Notes: generated by a model not told the origin, from the sequence alone. Positions 26,327-35,520 are shown, numbered from the stretch's first letter. The stretch is DNA of 64,000 nt from Gallionella sp. (GCA_028710565.1 JAQTTV010000002.1:62001-126000); one strand, 5' to 3'. Made by a program: numbers and translations.

Positions 26327-27748
26327 ATGAAAAAACTGCTCCTGCTGTTGTTGTTAAGTTTCGCGCCTAGCGTGATGAGTGATGGAATGCCTGACTTGGG
26401 CGATGTGTCACAAGAGGCATTGAGTCCGCTACAAGAACGGCAAATTGGGCAACAAAGTATGTTGCAGATTCGTGCCAGCAAGCAATTCTTTGATGATGCG
26501 GAAGTCAATGATTATCTGAATAAAATCGGTTCTAGATTGGTGGAAAAAAGCACCGAACCATCGCAATCATTTGAGTTTTTCTGCATCAATGATCCCAGTA
26601 TTAACGCGTTTGCCATCCCTGGCGGTTTTGTGGGGGTGAATGTCGGGCTGCTGCTGTTGACCGACAGCGAGTCAGAGTTGGCATCGGTTTTAAGCCACGA
26701 AATTTCCCACGTCACCCAGCATCATTACGCCCGTATGCTCAATGGTACGAAAAACGATGGCTTGGCGGTCATGGCGGCAATGGCAGTAGCAATCCTCGCG
26801 GCGCGTAGCAATCCCCAAGCAGCAACCGCAGCCATGGCAACAGCTCAGGCCAGTGCTGCGCAAAAACAACTGGATTTTACCCGCACGCATGAGCAAGAAG
26901 CGGATCGCATCGGGATTGATCTTCTGCAAAAAGCGGGCTTTAGCATACACGCCATGCCCACGTTCTTGACGCGACTACAACATGCCACGCGCTTGCTGGA
27001 AGGCAGCGCGCCCAACTATCTGCGCACCCATCCCATTACCAGCAATCGCGTTGCCGACCTTGAAAATCGGGTGGAAAAGCAACCTTACCAACTCATTCCC
27101 GATAGCGTCGAATTTCAACTGGTGCGCACCAAGTTGATTGCCTCTCAAAAAACAGCGGCGGATGCGGTGCGCTTCTTTAAAAGCGCGTTAGTCGGCAAAG
27201 AAAAATTTGGCAATCCCGTTGCGCAACGTTATGGCTTGGTGCTGTCTTTGTTGCGCAAACATGATATTGCCCAAGCCACACAAGAGATGGCGATTTTGCG
27301 CAAGCAACTCAGCAACCATCCCATGATCGAAACCTTGGCGGGGCAAGTGCTGCGTGAAGGACATGACATCACGGCGACATTGGCGTTTTATCAAACAGCG
27401 GTGCAAGCATTCCCCTATTATCGTGCTTTGATCTATGACTATGCGGACGTGTTGTTGCAAAACGACCAATCGGCGGTGTCGGTGAAGATGGTGGGGGAGC
27501 AAATCACCCGCACGCCAGGGGATGTGAAGTTGTATAACTTGCAAGCGCGTGGATATGCGCAATTAGGCTTGTATTTAGAGCAACACCAAGCGCAAGCCTA
27601 CGCGTTTTATGGGCAAGGAAATCTACACGGCGCAATCCAGCAATTGGAATTGGCGCGGCAGGTGGGCGGGAGTTTCCAACAACTTTCAATGATAGAATCT
27701 GACCTCCGTGAACTCCACGAGATGATTGCCGCATCGGCCAAAAAGTAA
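26327..27748 (+). CDS. bepA: Periplasmic M48 metalloprotease with TPRs (BepA/YfgC-like)
   Basis: 473 residues. Signal peptide MKKLLLLLLLSFAPSVMSDG, then the M48 catalytic motif H124-E-I-S-H128 (LSHEISHVTQHH) and the downstream zinc Glu in RTHEQEADRIG. From about residue 270 the sequence is TPR-like helices. This is the layout of BepA, which in the periplasm helps outer-membrane assembly and degrades stalled LptD. About 30 bases separate it from cyaY. Confidence 0.9.
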   Translation: MKKLLLLLLLSFAPSVMSDGMPDLGDVSQEALSPLQERQIGQQSMLQIRASKQFFDDAEVNDYLNKIGSRLVEKSTEPSQSFEFFCINDPSINAFAIPGGFVGVNVGLLLLTDSESELASVLSHEISHVTQHHYARMLNGTKNDGLAVMAAMAVAILAARSNPQAATAAMATAQASAAQKQLDFTRTHEQEADRIGIDLLQKAGFSIHAMPTFLTRLQHATRLLEGSAPNYLRTHPITSNRVADLENRVEKQPYQLIPDSVEFQLVRTKLIASQKTAADAVRFFKSALVGKEKFGNPVAQRYGLVLSLLRKHDIAQATQEMAILRKQLSNHPMIETLAGQVLREGHDITATLAFYQTAVQAFPYYRALIYDYADVLLQNDQSAVSVKMVGEQITRTPGDVKLYNLQARGYAQLGLYLEQHQAQAYAFYGQGNLHGAIQQLELARQVGGSFQQLSMIESDLRELHEMIAASAKK

Positions 27749-27779
27749 TCCTTCACGATCCCCTTAATAAATCCTCACC

Positions 27780-28070
27780 ATGACCGAACTCGAATTTACC
27801 CAGCGCGCCGATGCCACTTTGGCGCGTATTGAAAGCCTGATTGACGATTGCGACGGCGATTTAGACTACAGCCGCAGCGGCAATGTCCTCGAAATCGAAT
27901 TGGAAAACGGCGCAAAGCTTATCCTCAACCGCCATGATGCTAACCAAGAAATTTGGCTGGCAGCCAAGTCAGGCGGTTTTCATTACAGATGGCAAAACGA
28001 ACAATGGTTTAGCCAACGTGATGGCAGTGAATTGTTTGCCAAATTAAAAGAGTTAATGCCCTCATGCTAA
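27780..28070 (+). CDS. cyaY: Frataxin-like iron-sulfur cluster protein CyaY
   Basis: 96 residues. The acidic first helix ([13 protein letters not shown]) provides the iron-binding carboxylates, followed by [38 protein letters not shown], the frataxin core with the N-x-Q-x-x-x-W-L-A motif. It regulates IscS-based Fe-S assembly. Overlaps the start of cysS by seven bases. Confidence 0.95.
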   Translation: MTELEFTQRADATLARIESLIDDCDGDLDYSRSGNVLEIELENGAKLILNRHDANQEIWLAAKSGGFHYRWQNEQWFSQRDGSELFAKLKELMPSC

Positions 28071-29527
28071 AAATTTACAACACGCTCGCCCGCGACAAAC
28101 AAGAATTTATCCCCATCATCGACAAAAAAGTCGGCATGTACGTCTGCGGCATGACCGTGTATGACTATTGCCATCTCGGCCATGCGCGGGTGATGGTGGT
28201 GTTTGACATGATTTACCGCTGGTTCAAAATCAGTGGCTACGACATCACTTACGTGCGCAATATCACCGACATAGACGACAAAATCATCAAGCGCGCCGCC
28301 GAAAATGGCGAGTCTATTCATGCCTTAACCCAACGTTTCATCGACGCAATGCACCAAGATGCTGACGCGCTGGGTGTGTTGCGTCCTGACCACGAACCAC
28401 GCGCCACCCAGTTTGTGCCTGAAATGTTGGACATGATCGCCAAGCTGGAACAACACGGACTGGCGTATCAAGCGGCGGACGGCGATGTCAATTATGCAGT
28501 GCGCAAATTCGACGGCTACGGCAAATTATCGGGCAAATCGTTAGAAGATTTACGCGCAGGCGAACGGGTCAATGTGGCGGACAGCAAACACGATCCGCTG
28601 GATTTCGTGTTGTGGAAATCCGCAAAAGACAGCGAAGCGGAAGAAGTGAAATGGGCATCCCCGTGGGGCAAAGGTCGCCCTGGTTGGCATATCGAATGCT
28701 CGGCGATGGGCACAAAATTACTGGGCGAACGCTTTGACATTCACGGCGGCGGCGCGGATTTGCAATTCCCGCACCACGAAAACGAAATCGCCCAATCCGA
28801 AGGCGCGCACCAACATCAATACGTCAACTATTGGATGCACAACGGTTTTATCAATGTCGATAAAGAAAAAATGTCCAAATCGCTGGGCAATTTTTTCACC
28901 ATCCGCGACGTGCTGAAAAAATACGATGCCGAAGTGGTGCGCTTTTTCATCCTCCGCGCCCACTACCGCAGCCCGTTGAACTACTCCGACGCGCATCTGG
29001 ACGATGCCAAAGGTGCGCTGACAAGGCTTTATACCGCACTGAAAAATGCCCCTCCCTCATCCTCAGTCCTTCTCCCAGGGGGAGAAGGAAGCTCACTCCC
29101 CTCGCCCTTTGGGGGAGGGGCAGGGGGTGAGGGTGCTGCAGGAGAGGGCATCGTTGATTGGAACGAACCCCATGCCCAACGCTTCCAAGCCGCGATGGAC
29201 GACGACTTCAACAGCGCGGAAGCCATCGCCGTGTTGTTTGAGTTCGCCAACGAAGTCAATCGCAACCCTACGCTAGATAATTGCGCACAATTCAAAGCCT
29301 TGGCGGGCGTATTGGGCTTGCTACAACGCGACCCCGTGGCATTTTTACAAAGTGGCGCGCCCGAAGATGGCTTAGATGATGCCGTCATCACCGCCCAAAT
29401 CACTGCCCGCATCGCCGCCAAACAAGCTAAAAACTACGCCGAAGCCGACAATATCCGCAAAGCCTTATTAGCCGCAGGCATCGTGCTAGAAGACAGCGCG
29501 ACAGGAACAACTTGGCGACGGGCGTAA
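28064..29527 (+). CDS. cysS: Cysteinyl-tRNA synthetase with an in-frame repeat-derived insertion
   Basis: 487 residues. Class I synthetase: Cys28 and HLGH motif at 37-40, zinc ligands in WHIECSAMG and the HHENE segment, and KMSKS at about residues 267-271. It charges tRNA-Cys. Between the catalytic core and the anticodon-binding region, about residues 328-361 are a Pro/Gly/Ser stretch ([20 protein letters not shown] and following) encoded by a palindromic repeat; without it the length would be near the usual 460. The frame is kept on both sides, so the enzyme is probably functional with a disordered loop. Confidence 0.95.
   Translation: MLKIYNTLARDKQEFIPIIDKKVGMYVCGMTVYDYCHLGHARVMVVFDMIYRWFKISGYDITYVRNITDIDDKIIKRAAENGESIHALTQRFIDAMHQDADALGVLRPDHEPRATQFVPEMLDMIAKLEQHGLAYQAADGDVNYAVRKFDGYGKLSGKSLEDLRAGERVNVADSKHDPLDFVLWKSAKDSEAEEVKWASPWGKGRPGWHIECSAMGTKLLGERFDIHGGGADLQFPHHENEIAQSEGAHQHQYVNYWMHNGFINVDKEKMSKSLGNFFTIRDVLKKYDAEVVRFFILRAHYRSPLNYSDAHLDDAKGALTRLYTALKNAPPSSSVLLPGGEGSSLPSPFGGGAGGEGAAGEGIVDWNEPHAQRFQAAMDDDFNSAEAIAVLFEFANEVNRNPTLDNCAQFKALAGVLGLLQRDPVAFLQSGAPEDGLDDAVITAQITARIAAKQAKNYAEADNIRKALLAAGIVLEDSATGTTWRRA
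29047..29150. repeat. Palindromic repeat inserted in frame into cysS
   Basis: About 100 bases with nested inverted repeats: CTTCTCCC/GGGAGAAG around 29069-29087, CCCCTC/GAGGGG around 29097-29120, and an outer CCCTCA/TGAGGG. The C-tract/G-tract style matches the intergenic element at 4111-4213. Boundaries are estimated from where CysS-family sequence resumes ([11 protein letters not shown]). Confidence 0.75.
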
Positions 29528-29554
29528 TCGGCGACTGAAGGGAGATCCATTGCC

Positions 29555-29959
29555 ATGACCGCACCACAAGACATTCCGCCTTATTCCAGTGCTATCAATT
29601 CGTTAACTAACGCAATTAAAGAAACTGAAATAGCTGAAACTCAAGAAATTGGGACTTATTCTAGCCGCAGGGTGGTGGTTTTTTGGTTGCTGTGGTTGTT
29701 AGGGTTGGGGTTCTGTTTGCTATTTGCCCTGTTCTTTTTCATGGCACTTAGCCCTAAGTTGTGGATTGCGGCTCTGTGGAATCTGCTGATGACAGGAATT
29801 GAAGGATATTTGCTGGTCAAATTGGCTTACAACTACTCCCAACGCACAAAGTCGATGGACGAATTATTGAGCAAAGCAACTTTCTTGAGTTTCGCAATGC
29901 CATTTATTTCATTTGGAGGTTGTTTAGTTACGATCATTGGTCAAGACATAGCGGGTTAG
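29555..29959 (+). CDS. Small membrane protein, paralog 1 of 3
   Basis: 134 residues; not a family I recognise. A hydrophilic head of about 45 residues precedes two or three membrane segments (VVFWLLWLLGLGFCLLFALFF; the LWNLLMTGIEGYLLVKL region; a final hydrophobic segment with GGCLVTI). It shares the spaced motifs F-W-x-L-W, W-N-L-L, G-Y-x-L and G-G/S-C-L with the next two genes, so the three arose by tandem duplication. This copy has a longer N-terminus. Confidence 0.75.
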   Translation: MTAPQDIPPYSSAINSLTNAIKETEIAETQEIGTYSSRRVVVFWLLWLLGLGFCLLFALFFFMALSPKLWIAALWNLLMTGIEGYLLVKLAYNYSQRTKSMDELLSKATFLSFAMPFISFGGCLVTIIGQDIAG

Positions 29960-29985
29960 AGGTCAAGGGAAAAAGGAGCTGCCAC

Positions 29986-30327
29986 ATGACACTGAACGAA
30001 GACTTACCCAACACCCAACCCTATTCCATCGCAACCAAAATTATTTTCTGGATATTGTGGATGGGTGGATTGATGTTGTGTTTGTTGTTCATTTTTTTCT
30101 TTATCCTGATGCTTTCGGGACGGACATGGCAAATTGCACTATGGAATCTACTGGTCGTTCTAACGCAAGGTTACGTGTTAATTCGATCGGGACAATATTT
30201 TTTGCGCAGTGAAAAATCACCTTCTGCACTTTTGCTGTGGGCTGTTTTTGCATGTATAAGCATGCCGATAATTGCTTTCAGTGGATGTCTCATGTTGAGC
30301 AGCTTTGCGCCACGCATGGCGGGATAG
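29986..30327 (+). CDS. Small membrane protein, paralog 2 of 3
   Basis: 113 residues from the ATG at 29986, which has AAAAGGAG nine bases upstream. Motifs as in paralog 1: IIFWILWMGGLMLCLLFIFF, ALWNLLVVLTQGYVLIRSG, AFSGCLML. A longer frame from 29920 would overlap paralog 1 and lacks a ribosome-binding site. Function unknown; two to three membrane helices. Confidence 0.75.
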   Translation: MTLNEDLPNTQPYSIATKIIFWILWMGGLMLCLLFIFFFILMLSGRTWQIALWNLLVVLTQGYVLIRSGQYFLRSEKSPSALLLWAVFACISMPIIAFSGCLMLSSFAPRMAG

Positions 30328-30345
30328 TCTTCAAGGAAGGGAACG

Positions 30346-30690
30346 ATGATACCTAACGATGACTTACCCGCAACTAATACTTACTCAATCCTCAGTACGA
30401 TTATTTTCTGGGTGTTGTGGTTGCCTGGTCTGCTGTGGTTTTTGCTGTTTGTCTTTTTGGTGTTTTTCACCGTAACTGAAGAAGCATGGATTATCGCGAC
30501 GTGGAATTTATTGGTTGTTTTAGCTCAAGGTTATGTGTTGCTTCGAACAGCGCGTTATTTTTTGCACAAAGAACTATCAGTTTCTGAGCTTCTGCTATGG
30601 GCAACATTAACCGCTATCATCATGCCTATGATCACTACTTTGGGTTGTGCAGCGGTTCTTCCTATGAACCAACTTAGCTTCGCATTATAA
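30346..30690 (+). CDS. Small membrane protein, paralog 3 of 3
   Basis: 114 residues, closest to paralog 2 (NDDLPATNTYSI, IIFWVLWLPGLLWFLLFVFL, TWNLLVVLAQGYVLLRTARYF). GGAACG lies upstream of the ATG. The stop abuts the ATG of the Lgt-like gene, so the paralogs and the Lgt-like/radical SAM pair look like one transcription unit. Confidence 0.75.
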   Translation: MIPNDDLPATNTYSILSTIIFWVLWLPGLLWFLLFVFLVFFTVTEEAWIIATWNLLVVLAQGYVLLRTARYFLHKELSVSELLLWATLTAIIMPMITTLGCAAVLPMNQLSFAL

Positions 30691-31392
30691 ATGCTCCTCC
30701 ATTCCCTCTTCGACCTCCTTTCCCTACTCTGCGGCTATTTGCTGAGTACTTGGTTTCGCCGCCGCTATTCCTTAGAACGCCCCGCTGGCATCTCCGACCC
30801 GTCGCAATATCACTATTATTTGATCGCCCTGTTGCTAGGTTTAGTCGGCGGAAGCGTGTTATTCGGCAGTTTGAATCTGTGGTTGTCGGGACAAAGTGGG
30901 TTGGCGAAAAGTATGTTGGGCGGGGTGTTTGGGGCGATTGTGGCGGCGGAGGGGTTTAAATTTTTTGCGGGCATTCGTCATTCCACGGGGCTGTATTTTG
31001 TGCCAGGTTTAATTGCGTTAATCGTGGTCGGGCGCATCGGCTGCTTTTTGGGCGGCTTGGCGGATTTTACTTACGGCGTGCCGACGACTTTGCCGTGGGG
31101 CGTGGATTTTGGCGACGGCGTGGCGCGGCATCCCGTGCAGCTCTATGAATCGGCAACCATGCTGTTGTTTTTAATCGGTTTATTGCTGCACTATCCGCGC
31201 CAGCCACAATTTTGGTTGCGCCAAGGTTTTTATCTATTCGTGTTGGTGTATGCCGCGCAACGCTTTGCGTGGGAGTTTCTCAAACCCTACGCCGCCGTGA
31301 TCGGCAGTCTGAATTTATTCCACTTATTGAGCTTAGGCTTGATAGGCTACGCCCTTTTTATGCTCAAACGGAGTACCCACCATGCCGCCTAA
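30691..31392 (+). CDS. Diverged prolipoprotein diacylglyceryl transferase (Lgt) relative
   Basis: 233 residues, about six or seven membrane segments. GRIGCFLGGLADFTYGVPT, PWGVDFG and ARHPVQLYE align with the Lgt signature region. Arg115 is kept, but the canonical R-I-G-N-F-x-N-G-E becomes R-I-G-C-F-L-G-G-L, so the Asn and Glu regarded as essential in Lgt are missing. It is therefore probably not the cell's lipoprotein Lgt but a member of the diverged branch. It overlaps the downstream radical SAM gene by 11 bases, so the two are likely to act together, perhaps on a lipid substrate (inference). Confidence 0.8.
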   Translation: MLLHSLFDLLSLLCGYLLSTWFRRRYSLERPAGISDPSQYHYYLIALLLGLVGGSVLFGSLNLWLSGQSGLAKSMLGGVFGAIVAAEGFKFFAGIRHSTGLYFVPGLIALIVVGRIGCFLGGLADFTYGVPTTLPWGVDFGDGVARHPVQLYESATMLLFLIGLLLHYPRQPQFWLRQGFYLFVLVYAAQRFAWEFLKPYAAVIGSLNLFHLLSLGLIGYALFMLKRSTHHAA

Positions 31393-32800
31393 AGCCCGTC
31401 CCTATTTGTTTTACGGGCACACCCAATCCTTGTGCGAAGTCTGTTTGGCGGTCGTACCCACCAAAATTTTGTTCCAGCACGACAAGGTGTATTACCAAAA
31501 ACGCTGCTTGGAACATGGCGTGCAAAAGACGCTGGTTTCGACCGACATCGCGTATTTCAAACGCTGCAAGGAATACCTCAAACCAGGGGACATGCCCGAA
31601 CGCTTTCAAAGTGAAGTGCAGCGCGGTTGTCCGCATGACTGCGGTTTGTGTCCCGACCACGAGCAACACTCTTGCTTAGCACTATTTGAAATTATCGACG
31701 AATGCAATATGCACTGCCCCGTGTGTTTCGCCAATTCCGCGCCGAAGCTGGGCAATGCACGCAGCTTGGACGACATTGAAAAGATGTTGGCGACCTTATT
31801 GGCAAGTGAACAACAACCTGATTTGGTACAAGTTTCGGGCGGCGAACCGACCTTGCACCCGCAATTGATGGACATTTTGCGCCGCCTGAAAGCCAGTCCG
31901 ATTCGGCATTTGATGCTCAACACCAATGGCATCCGCCTCGCCCGCGATCCGCAACTCGCCGCTGATTTAGCCACGCTGAAACCTGGCTTTGAAGTGTATT
32001 TACAATTCGATTCGCTACAAGCCGCCGCACTGCAAAACATTCGTGGGCAGGATATGCGCAACATTCGTCAGCAAGCCTTAGAACAATTGGAAAAACACAA
32101 TATTTCCACCACGCTGGTGTGCGTGATTCGCAAAGGCGTAAACGATGCGGAAATCGGCGAGCTGATTCAGTTTGCGCAGCAATGGCGATGCGTGCGCGGC
32201 ATCACCTTTCAACCCGTGCAAGACGCGGGGCGCAACGACAATGCCACGCCCGACCAACGCATTACCCTCAGCGAAATTCGCACCCGCATCATCGAGGCGG
32301 ACAATCCGTTTAGCGATGCCGATATGATTCCACTGCCCTGCCATCCCGAAAATATCTGCATCGGCTACGGCATCAAATTGGGCGACAAAATTTTGCCCGT
32401 CACAGGCTTATTACCGCGAGAAGAGTTGCTGCAAGGCGTGAACAACACCATCACCTTTGAAAAGTCCCCCGCACTGCAAGCCGCGTTTTTCAAATTATTC
32501 TCGCTGGACGCGTGCAGCGAACGCACCACCGACAATCTGCAAACCCTGCTGTGCTGCTTGCCCCGCATCCAAAGCGAAGGACTCAGCTACGACAACGTGT
32601 TCCGCATCGTGGTGATGGGCTTTATGGACAAATACGATTTTGACCTAGGCTCAGTCAAGCGTTCCTGCACCCACTTCGTCGAACCCAACGGCAAAATCTA
32701 CCCGTTTGAAACTTGGAATTTGTTTTATCGGGACAAGGTGAGGCAGACGACTAAGGATAACCCCCGTCATACCGACGAAAGTCGGTATCCAGATGATTAA
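31382..32800 (+). CDS. Radical SAM protein of the MJ0619/Tes-like group
   Basis: 472 residues. The [4Fe-4S]-SAM motif is C108-x3-C112-x2-C115 (DECNMHCPVCF). Before it lie extra Cys sets: C18-x-x-C21 with C42 (LCEVC ... KRCLEHG) and C83/C87/C90 with H93 and C98 (RGCPHDCGLCPDHEQHSC). This combination, with VSGGEPTLHPQL, is that of the archaeal MJ0619/Tes family, whose studied members join lipid chains to make tetraethers. The C-terminal SRYPDD and the residues just before it are encoded by the left arm of the repeat at 32765-32887, so the natural end was probably near NLFYRDKVR. The reaction in this bacterium is unknown. Confidence 0.8.
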   Translation: MPPKARPYLFYGHTQSLCEVCLAVVPTKILFQHDKVYYQKRCLEHGVQKTLVSTDIAYFKRCKEYLKPGDMPERFQSEVQRGCPHDCGLCPDHEQHSCLALFEIIDECNMHCPVCFANSAPKLGNARSLDDIEKMLATLLASEQQPDLVQVSGGEPTLHPQLMDILRRLKASPIRHLMLNTNGIRLARDPQLAADLATLKPGFEVYLQFDSLQAAALQNIRGQDMRNIRQQALEQLEKHNISTTLVCVIRKGVNDAEIGELIQFAQQWRCVRGITFQPVQDAGRNDNATPDQRITLSEIRTRIIEADNPFSDADMIPLPCHPENICIGYGIKLGDKILPVTGLLPREELLQGVNNTITFEKSPALQAAFFKLFSLDACSERTTDNLQTLLCCLPRIQSEGLSYDNVFRIVVMGFMDKYDFDLGSVKRSCTHFVEPNGKIYPFETWNLFYRDKVRQTTKDNPRHTDESRYPDD

Positions 32801-32887
32801 ATGCGCCTCGCGTAGCGAGACAACATTGGTTTTGTCCGCTGCGCGGATTATTTATTTGGCTGGATACCGACTTTCGTCAGTATGACG
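32765..32887. repeat. REP-like inverted repeat pair (GTCATACCGACGAAAGTCGG type)
   Basis: Arms 32765-32792 and 32860-32887 are inverted copies of 28 bases with one mismatch; each arm is itself a hairpin (TACCGAC-gaaa-GTCGGTA). The spacer holds two further small hairpins (CTCGC/GCGAG and TCCGC/GCGGA). It resembles the widespread proteobacterial GTCATTCC-type repeats. The left arm runs into the radical SAM reading frame and supplies its stop. Confidence 0.85.
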
Positions 32888-33007
32888 ATGACAAGGTGTT
32901 TTGAGTTGAGAATTGCTGGATCTCAATCACATTGCACAACATCCTCTCGGCTACGTAATATAATCCGCGTTCTATCATGTTCGCCGCGCAGTGCATCCTC
33001 TGCCTCA

Positions 33008-34516
33008 ATGAAATATATCCACAAGTTTAATTTTTTAGCCTTATTTTCGGGGGCTATCTGCGTCTTTGGTTTTGCGCCGTTTGGGGTGTTTGTACTGCCC
33101 GTTTTGGCGTTAGCCATTTTATTTGCGCTTTGGCAACGTGCCGCCACGCCTCGCATTGCGGCGCAACGAGGCTTCTTTTTCGGCTTAGGGTTGTTTAGTG
33201 CGGGCGTGAGTTGGATTTACGTTTCGCTACATGACTTTGGCGAAATGCCGATGGTGTTGGCAATAGGGGCGACGCTTATCTTTGCTGCGTTCCTGGCTTT
33301 ATTCACCGCGCTCGCAGGATATGCTCAGGCGCGTTTCCCACTTTCCCCTAGACTACGCCTATTTTGGATAATGCCTGTCGCTTGGGTAGGGATAGAGTGG
33401 CTGCGTGGCATGATTATGACTGGGTTTCCGTGGTTAACCTTGGGCTATGCGCACGCGGAAAGCCCTTTGTCAGGCTATGCCCCCTTGCTCGGCGTGTATG
33501 GCGTATCGCTGATCGCGGCGATCAGTGCGGCGTGTTTGGTCAGATTAGGGCAATTACTGTACGCGCGCACTTTTGCTACTGCGGCTATCCCCTTGATTCT
33601 GCTGCTTGCGCTATGGGGCGGGGGTGCTGCATTGCAGCGCATCAATTGGACGCAGCCTGAAGGCGCGCCGTTTACCGTGGCATTGGCGCAGGGCAATATC
33701 GCACAAGACCGCAAATTTCTGGACGATGAATTAGTCAGTACACTGGAAACTTATCGCCGCTTTGTACTGGAAAGTTCAGCGCGTCTGATTGTCCTGCCTG
33801 AATCAGCGTTTCCGATGTTCCGCTTGGAAATCCCCAAAAATCTTGTGGTACAACTACGCGATCACGCCCGTGAAAATCACGGCGATGTGTTAATTGGTGC
33901 GTTTGATGAAGATAGATTGGGCTATTACAACAGCGTCTTCTCCTTAGGCACCGCCAGCGAACAGTATTATCACAAGCAACATCTGGTGGTCTTTGGCGAG
34001 TTTATTCCGCTACGCCCTGTTTTTGGTTGGCTGATTAACGAGGTGCTGCATATTCCGATGGGTGACCTAGCGCGTGGACGCGACGATCAGCCCCCGCTTG
34101 CCGTCGCAGGGCAACGCGTCGCCGTGAGTATTTGCTACGAAGATGTGTTTGGTGAGGAAATTATTCGCGCCCTGCCGCAAGCGACTTTGCTGGTCAATGT
34201 GACCAATGACGGCTGGTTTGGGCATTCCCCCGCCGCTGCGCAACATCACCAAATGTCGCAATTCCGCGCCTTGGAAACAGGGCGCATGATGTTGCGCGCC
34301 ACCAATACAGGCATGACTTCGATTATCGACACCCATGGTCATGTTTTGCAACAAATTCCTCAGCATCAAGCAGGGATGTTGCAAGGAATGGCGCAAGGTT
34401 ACCAAGGTGCGACACCTTATGTGCGCTGGGGAAATGTCGCCGTTTGGGTTATTTTTGCCGCGATGTTGTTGATTGCAACGGGGTTGGCACGTCGAGAAAA
34501 ATCACAGCATTTATAA
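33008..34516 (+). CDS. lnt: Apolipoprotein N-acyltransferase
   Basis: 502 residues from the ATG at 33008 (MKYIHKFNFLALFSGAICVFGFAPFG); an upstream frame to 32882 lacks similarity and is rejected. Six or so N-terminal membrane segments, then the nitrilase domain: VLPESAFP (catalytic Glu), the KQHLVVFGEFIPLRP Lys, and VSICYEDVFG (catalytic Cys). It adds the third acyl chain to lipoproteins in the periplasmic leaflet. It lies about 200 bases after the Lgt-like/radical SAM pair, separated by the REP element. Confidence 0.95.
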   Translation: MKYIHKFNFLALFSGAICVFGFAPFGVFVLPVLALAILFALWQRAATPRIAAQRGFFFGLGLFSAGVSWIYVSLHDFGEMPMVLAIGATLIFAAFLALFTALAGYAQARFPLSPRLRLFWIMPVAWVGIEWLRGMIMTGFPWLTLGYAHAESPLSGYAPLLGVYGVSLIAAISAACLVRLGQLLYARTFATAAIPLILLLALWGGGAALQRINWTQPEGAPFTVALAQGNIAQDRKFLDDELVSTLETYRRFVLESSARLIVLPESAFPMFRLEIPKNLVVQLRDHARENHGDVLIGAFDEDRLGYYNSVFSLGTASEQYYHKQHLVVFGEFIPLRPVFGWLINEVLHIPMGDLARGRDDQPPLAVAGQRVAVSICYEDVFGEEIIRALPQATLLVNVTNDGWFGHSPAAAQHHQMSQFRALETGRMMLRATNTGMTSIIDTHGHVLQQIPQHQAGMLQGMAQGYQGATPYVRWGNVAVWVIFAAMLLIATGLARREKSQHL

Positions 34517-34528
34517 AGAAAGTTCACC

Positions 34529-34963
34529 ATGTTTTTTAATCCTACGCGTGATGAAGCGCGGCTATTTTTGTTTGAAGCTTGGCGCAAACGCGTATCGGGT
34601 GAGTTACTGACTCCGTTGGAAGACTTGGCGGCGCAACTGATTAGCAAACATCCCGAATATCACGCCATCCTGCAAGACAAGGATCGTTACCAAGATCGTG
34701 ACTACGCCCCCGAACAAGGTGAAATCAATCCTTTTTTGCATGTGATGATGCACCTCACGATTGAAGAGCAAATTTCGCTCGACCAGCCCGCAGGCATACG
34801 CGGTCATTTCACCCGCCTCACCCACCACTTTGAATCCGAGCATGACGCGCAACATCAAATGATGGAGTGTCTCAGTGAAATGATCTGGCAAGCCCAACGC
34901 CAACGCACCCAACCCGATGCTCACGTTTATTTGACGTGTTTGGCAGGTGCAGGGTTGAAATAG
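34529..34963 (+). CDS. DUF1841 family protein
   Basis: 144 residues. MFFNPTRDEARLFLFEAWRK, LISKHPEYHAIL, EINPFLHVMMHLTIEEQISLDQPAGI and HDAQHQMMECL match the conserved DUF1841 pattern, known in beta- and gammaproteobacteria. The several His/Glu pairs hint at a metal site, but no function is established. Twelve bases after lnt, with AGAAAG upstream of the ATG. Confidence 0.85.
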   Translation: MFFNPTRDEARLFLFEAWRKRVSGELLTPLEDLAAQLISKHPEYHAILQDKDRYQDRDYAPEQGEINPFLHVMMHLTIEEQISLDQPAGIRGHFTRLTHHFESEHDAQHQMMECLSEMIWQAQRQRTQPDAHVYLTCLAGAGLK

Positions 34964-35049
34964 CTAGGTGTCTAGTTGTTGAGTCCTAGCGACGACCCAC
35001 TAATCCACGACAATTTACTATCAGGTACTTAGCACGAAAAGTTACTATC

Positions 35050-35520
35050 ATGATGCCACTCCATAAACTGCCAAACCTCATGCGCCGCCCGCGATTTGAA
35101 TTGTTCTGGTTATTGCCCGCGTGGTTGCTGCTGGGCTTTCATCGTTTGATAATTAAAACCATCCCGCTACGCTATTTCGCCCCCCATTTTGGCACCCAAT
35201 TGGGTGTTGCGTCATTTGTCCCACTCATTTCACCAGTACAAACCCGCCGAGCGATTGCCTTAGGCAAGGTGATACAAACTGCTGCGCGTTATACCCCTTG
35301 GGAATCGAATTGTTTTCCACAAGCCTTAACCGCTCGACTGTTATTAGCTTGGTATAACATCCCTTATAGCCTATTTTTTGGGGTACAAACTGCGCCTTTC
35401 GCCGCACACGCTTGGGTGGCGGCGGGGCGAGTGCGGGTGACGGGCGGAGAAAGCTTCGCAAGCTTTGCCGTAGTCAGTTGCTTTACTTCTGCGATCCATA
35501 CTTCCCCTGCTCAACCATGA
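35050..35520 (+). CDS. Lasso peptide leader peptidase (B2 protein, transglutaminase-like)
   Basis: 156 residues. The hydrophobic N-terminus is followed by the B2 signature around the catalytic Cys88 (YTPWESNCFPQALTARLLL) and His120 (AAHAWVAAGRVRVTGG). The acidic residue often found a few positions after the His is not obvious here. B2 proteins cut the leader from lasso precursors, ATP-dependently with the cyclase. The B1 partner is a separate gene at 36366, a split arrangement more usual outside proteobacteria, where B1 and B2 tend to be fused. First gene of the cluster; its stop overlaps the methyltransferase start. Confidence 0.85.
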   Translation: MMPLHKLPNLMRRPRFELFWLLPAWLLLGFHRLIIKTIPLRYFAPHFGTQLGVASFVPLISPVQTRRAIALGKVIQTAARYTPWESNCFPQALTARLLLAWYNIPYSLFFGVQTAPFAAHAWVAAGRVRVTGGESFASFAVVSCFTSAIHTSPAQP

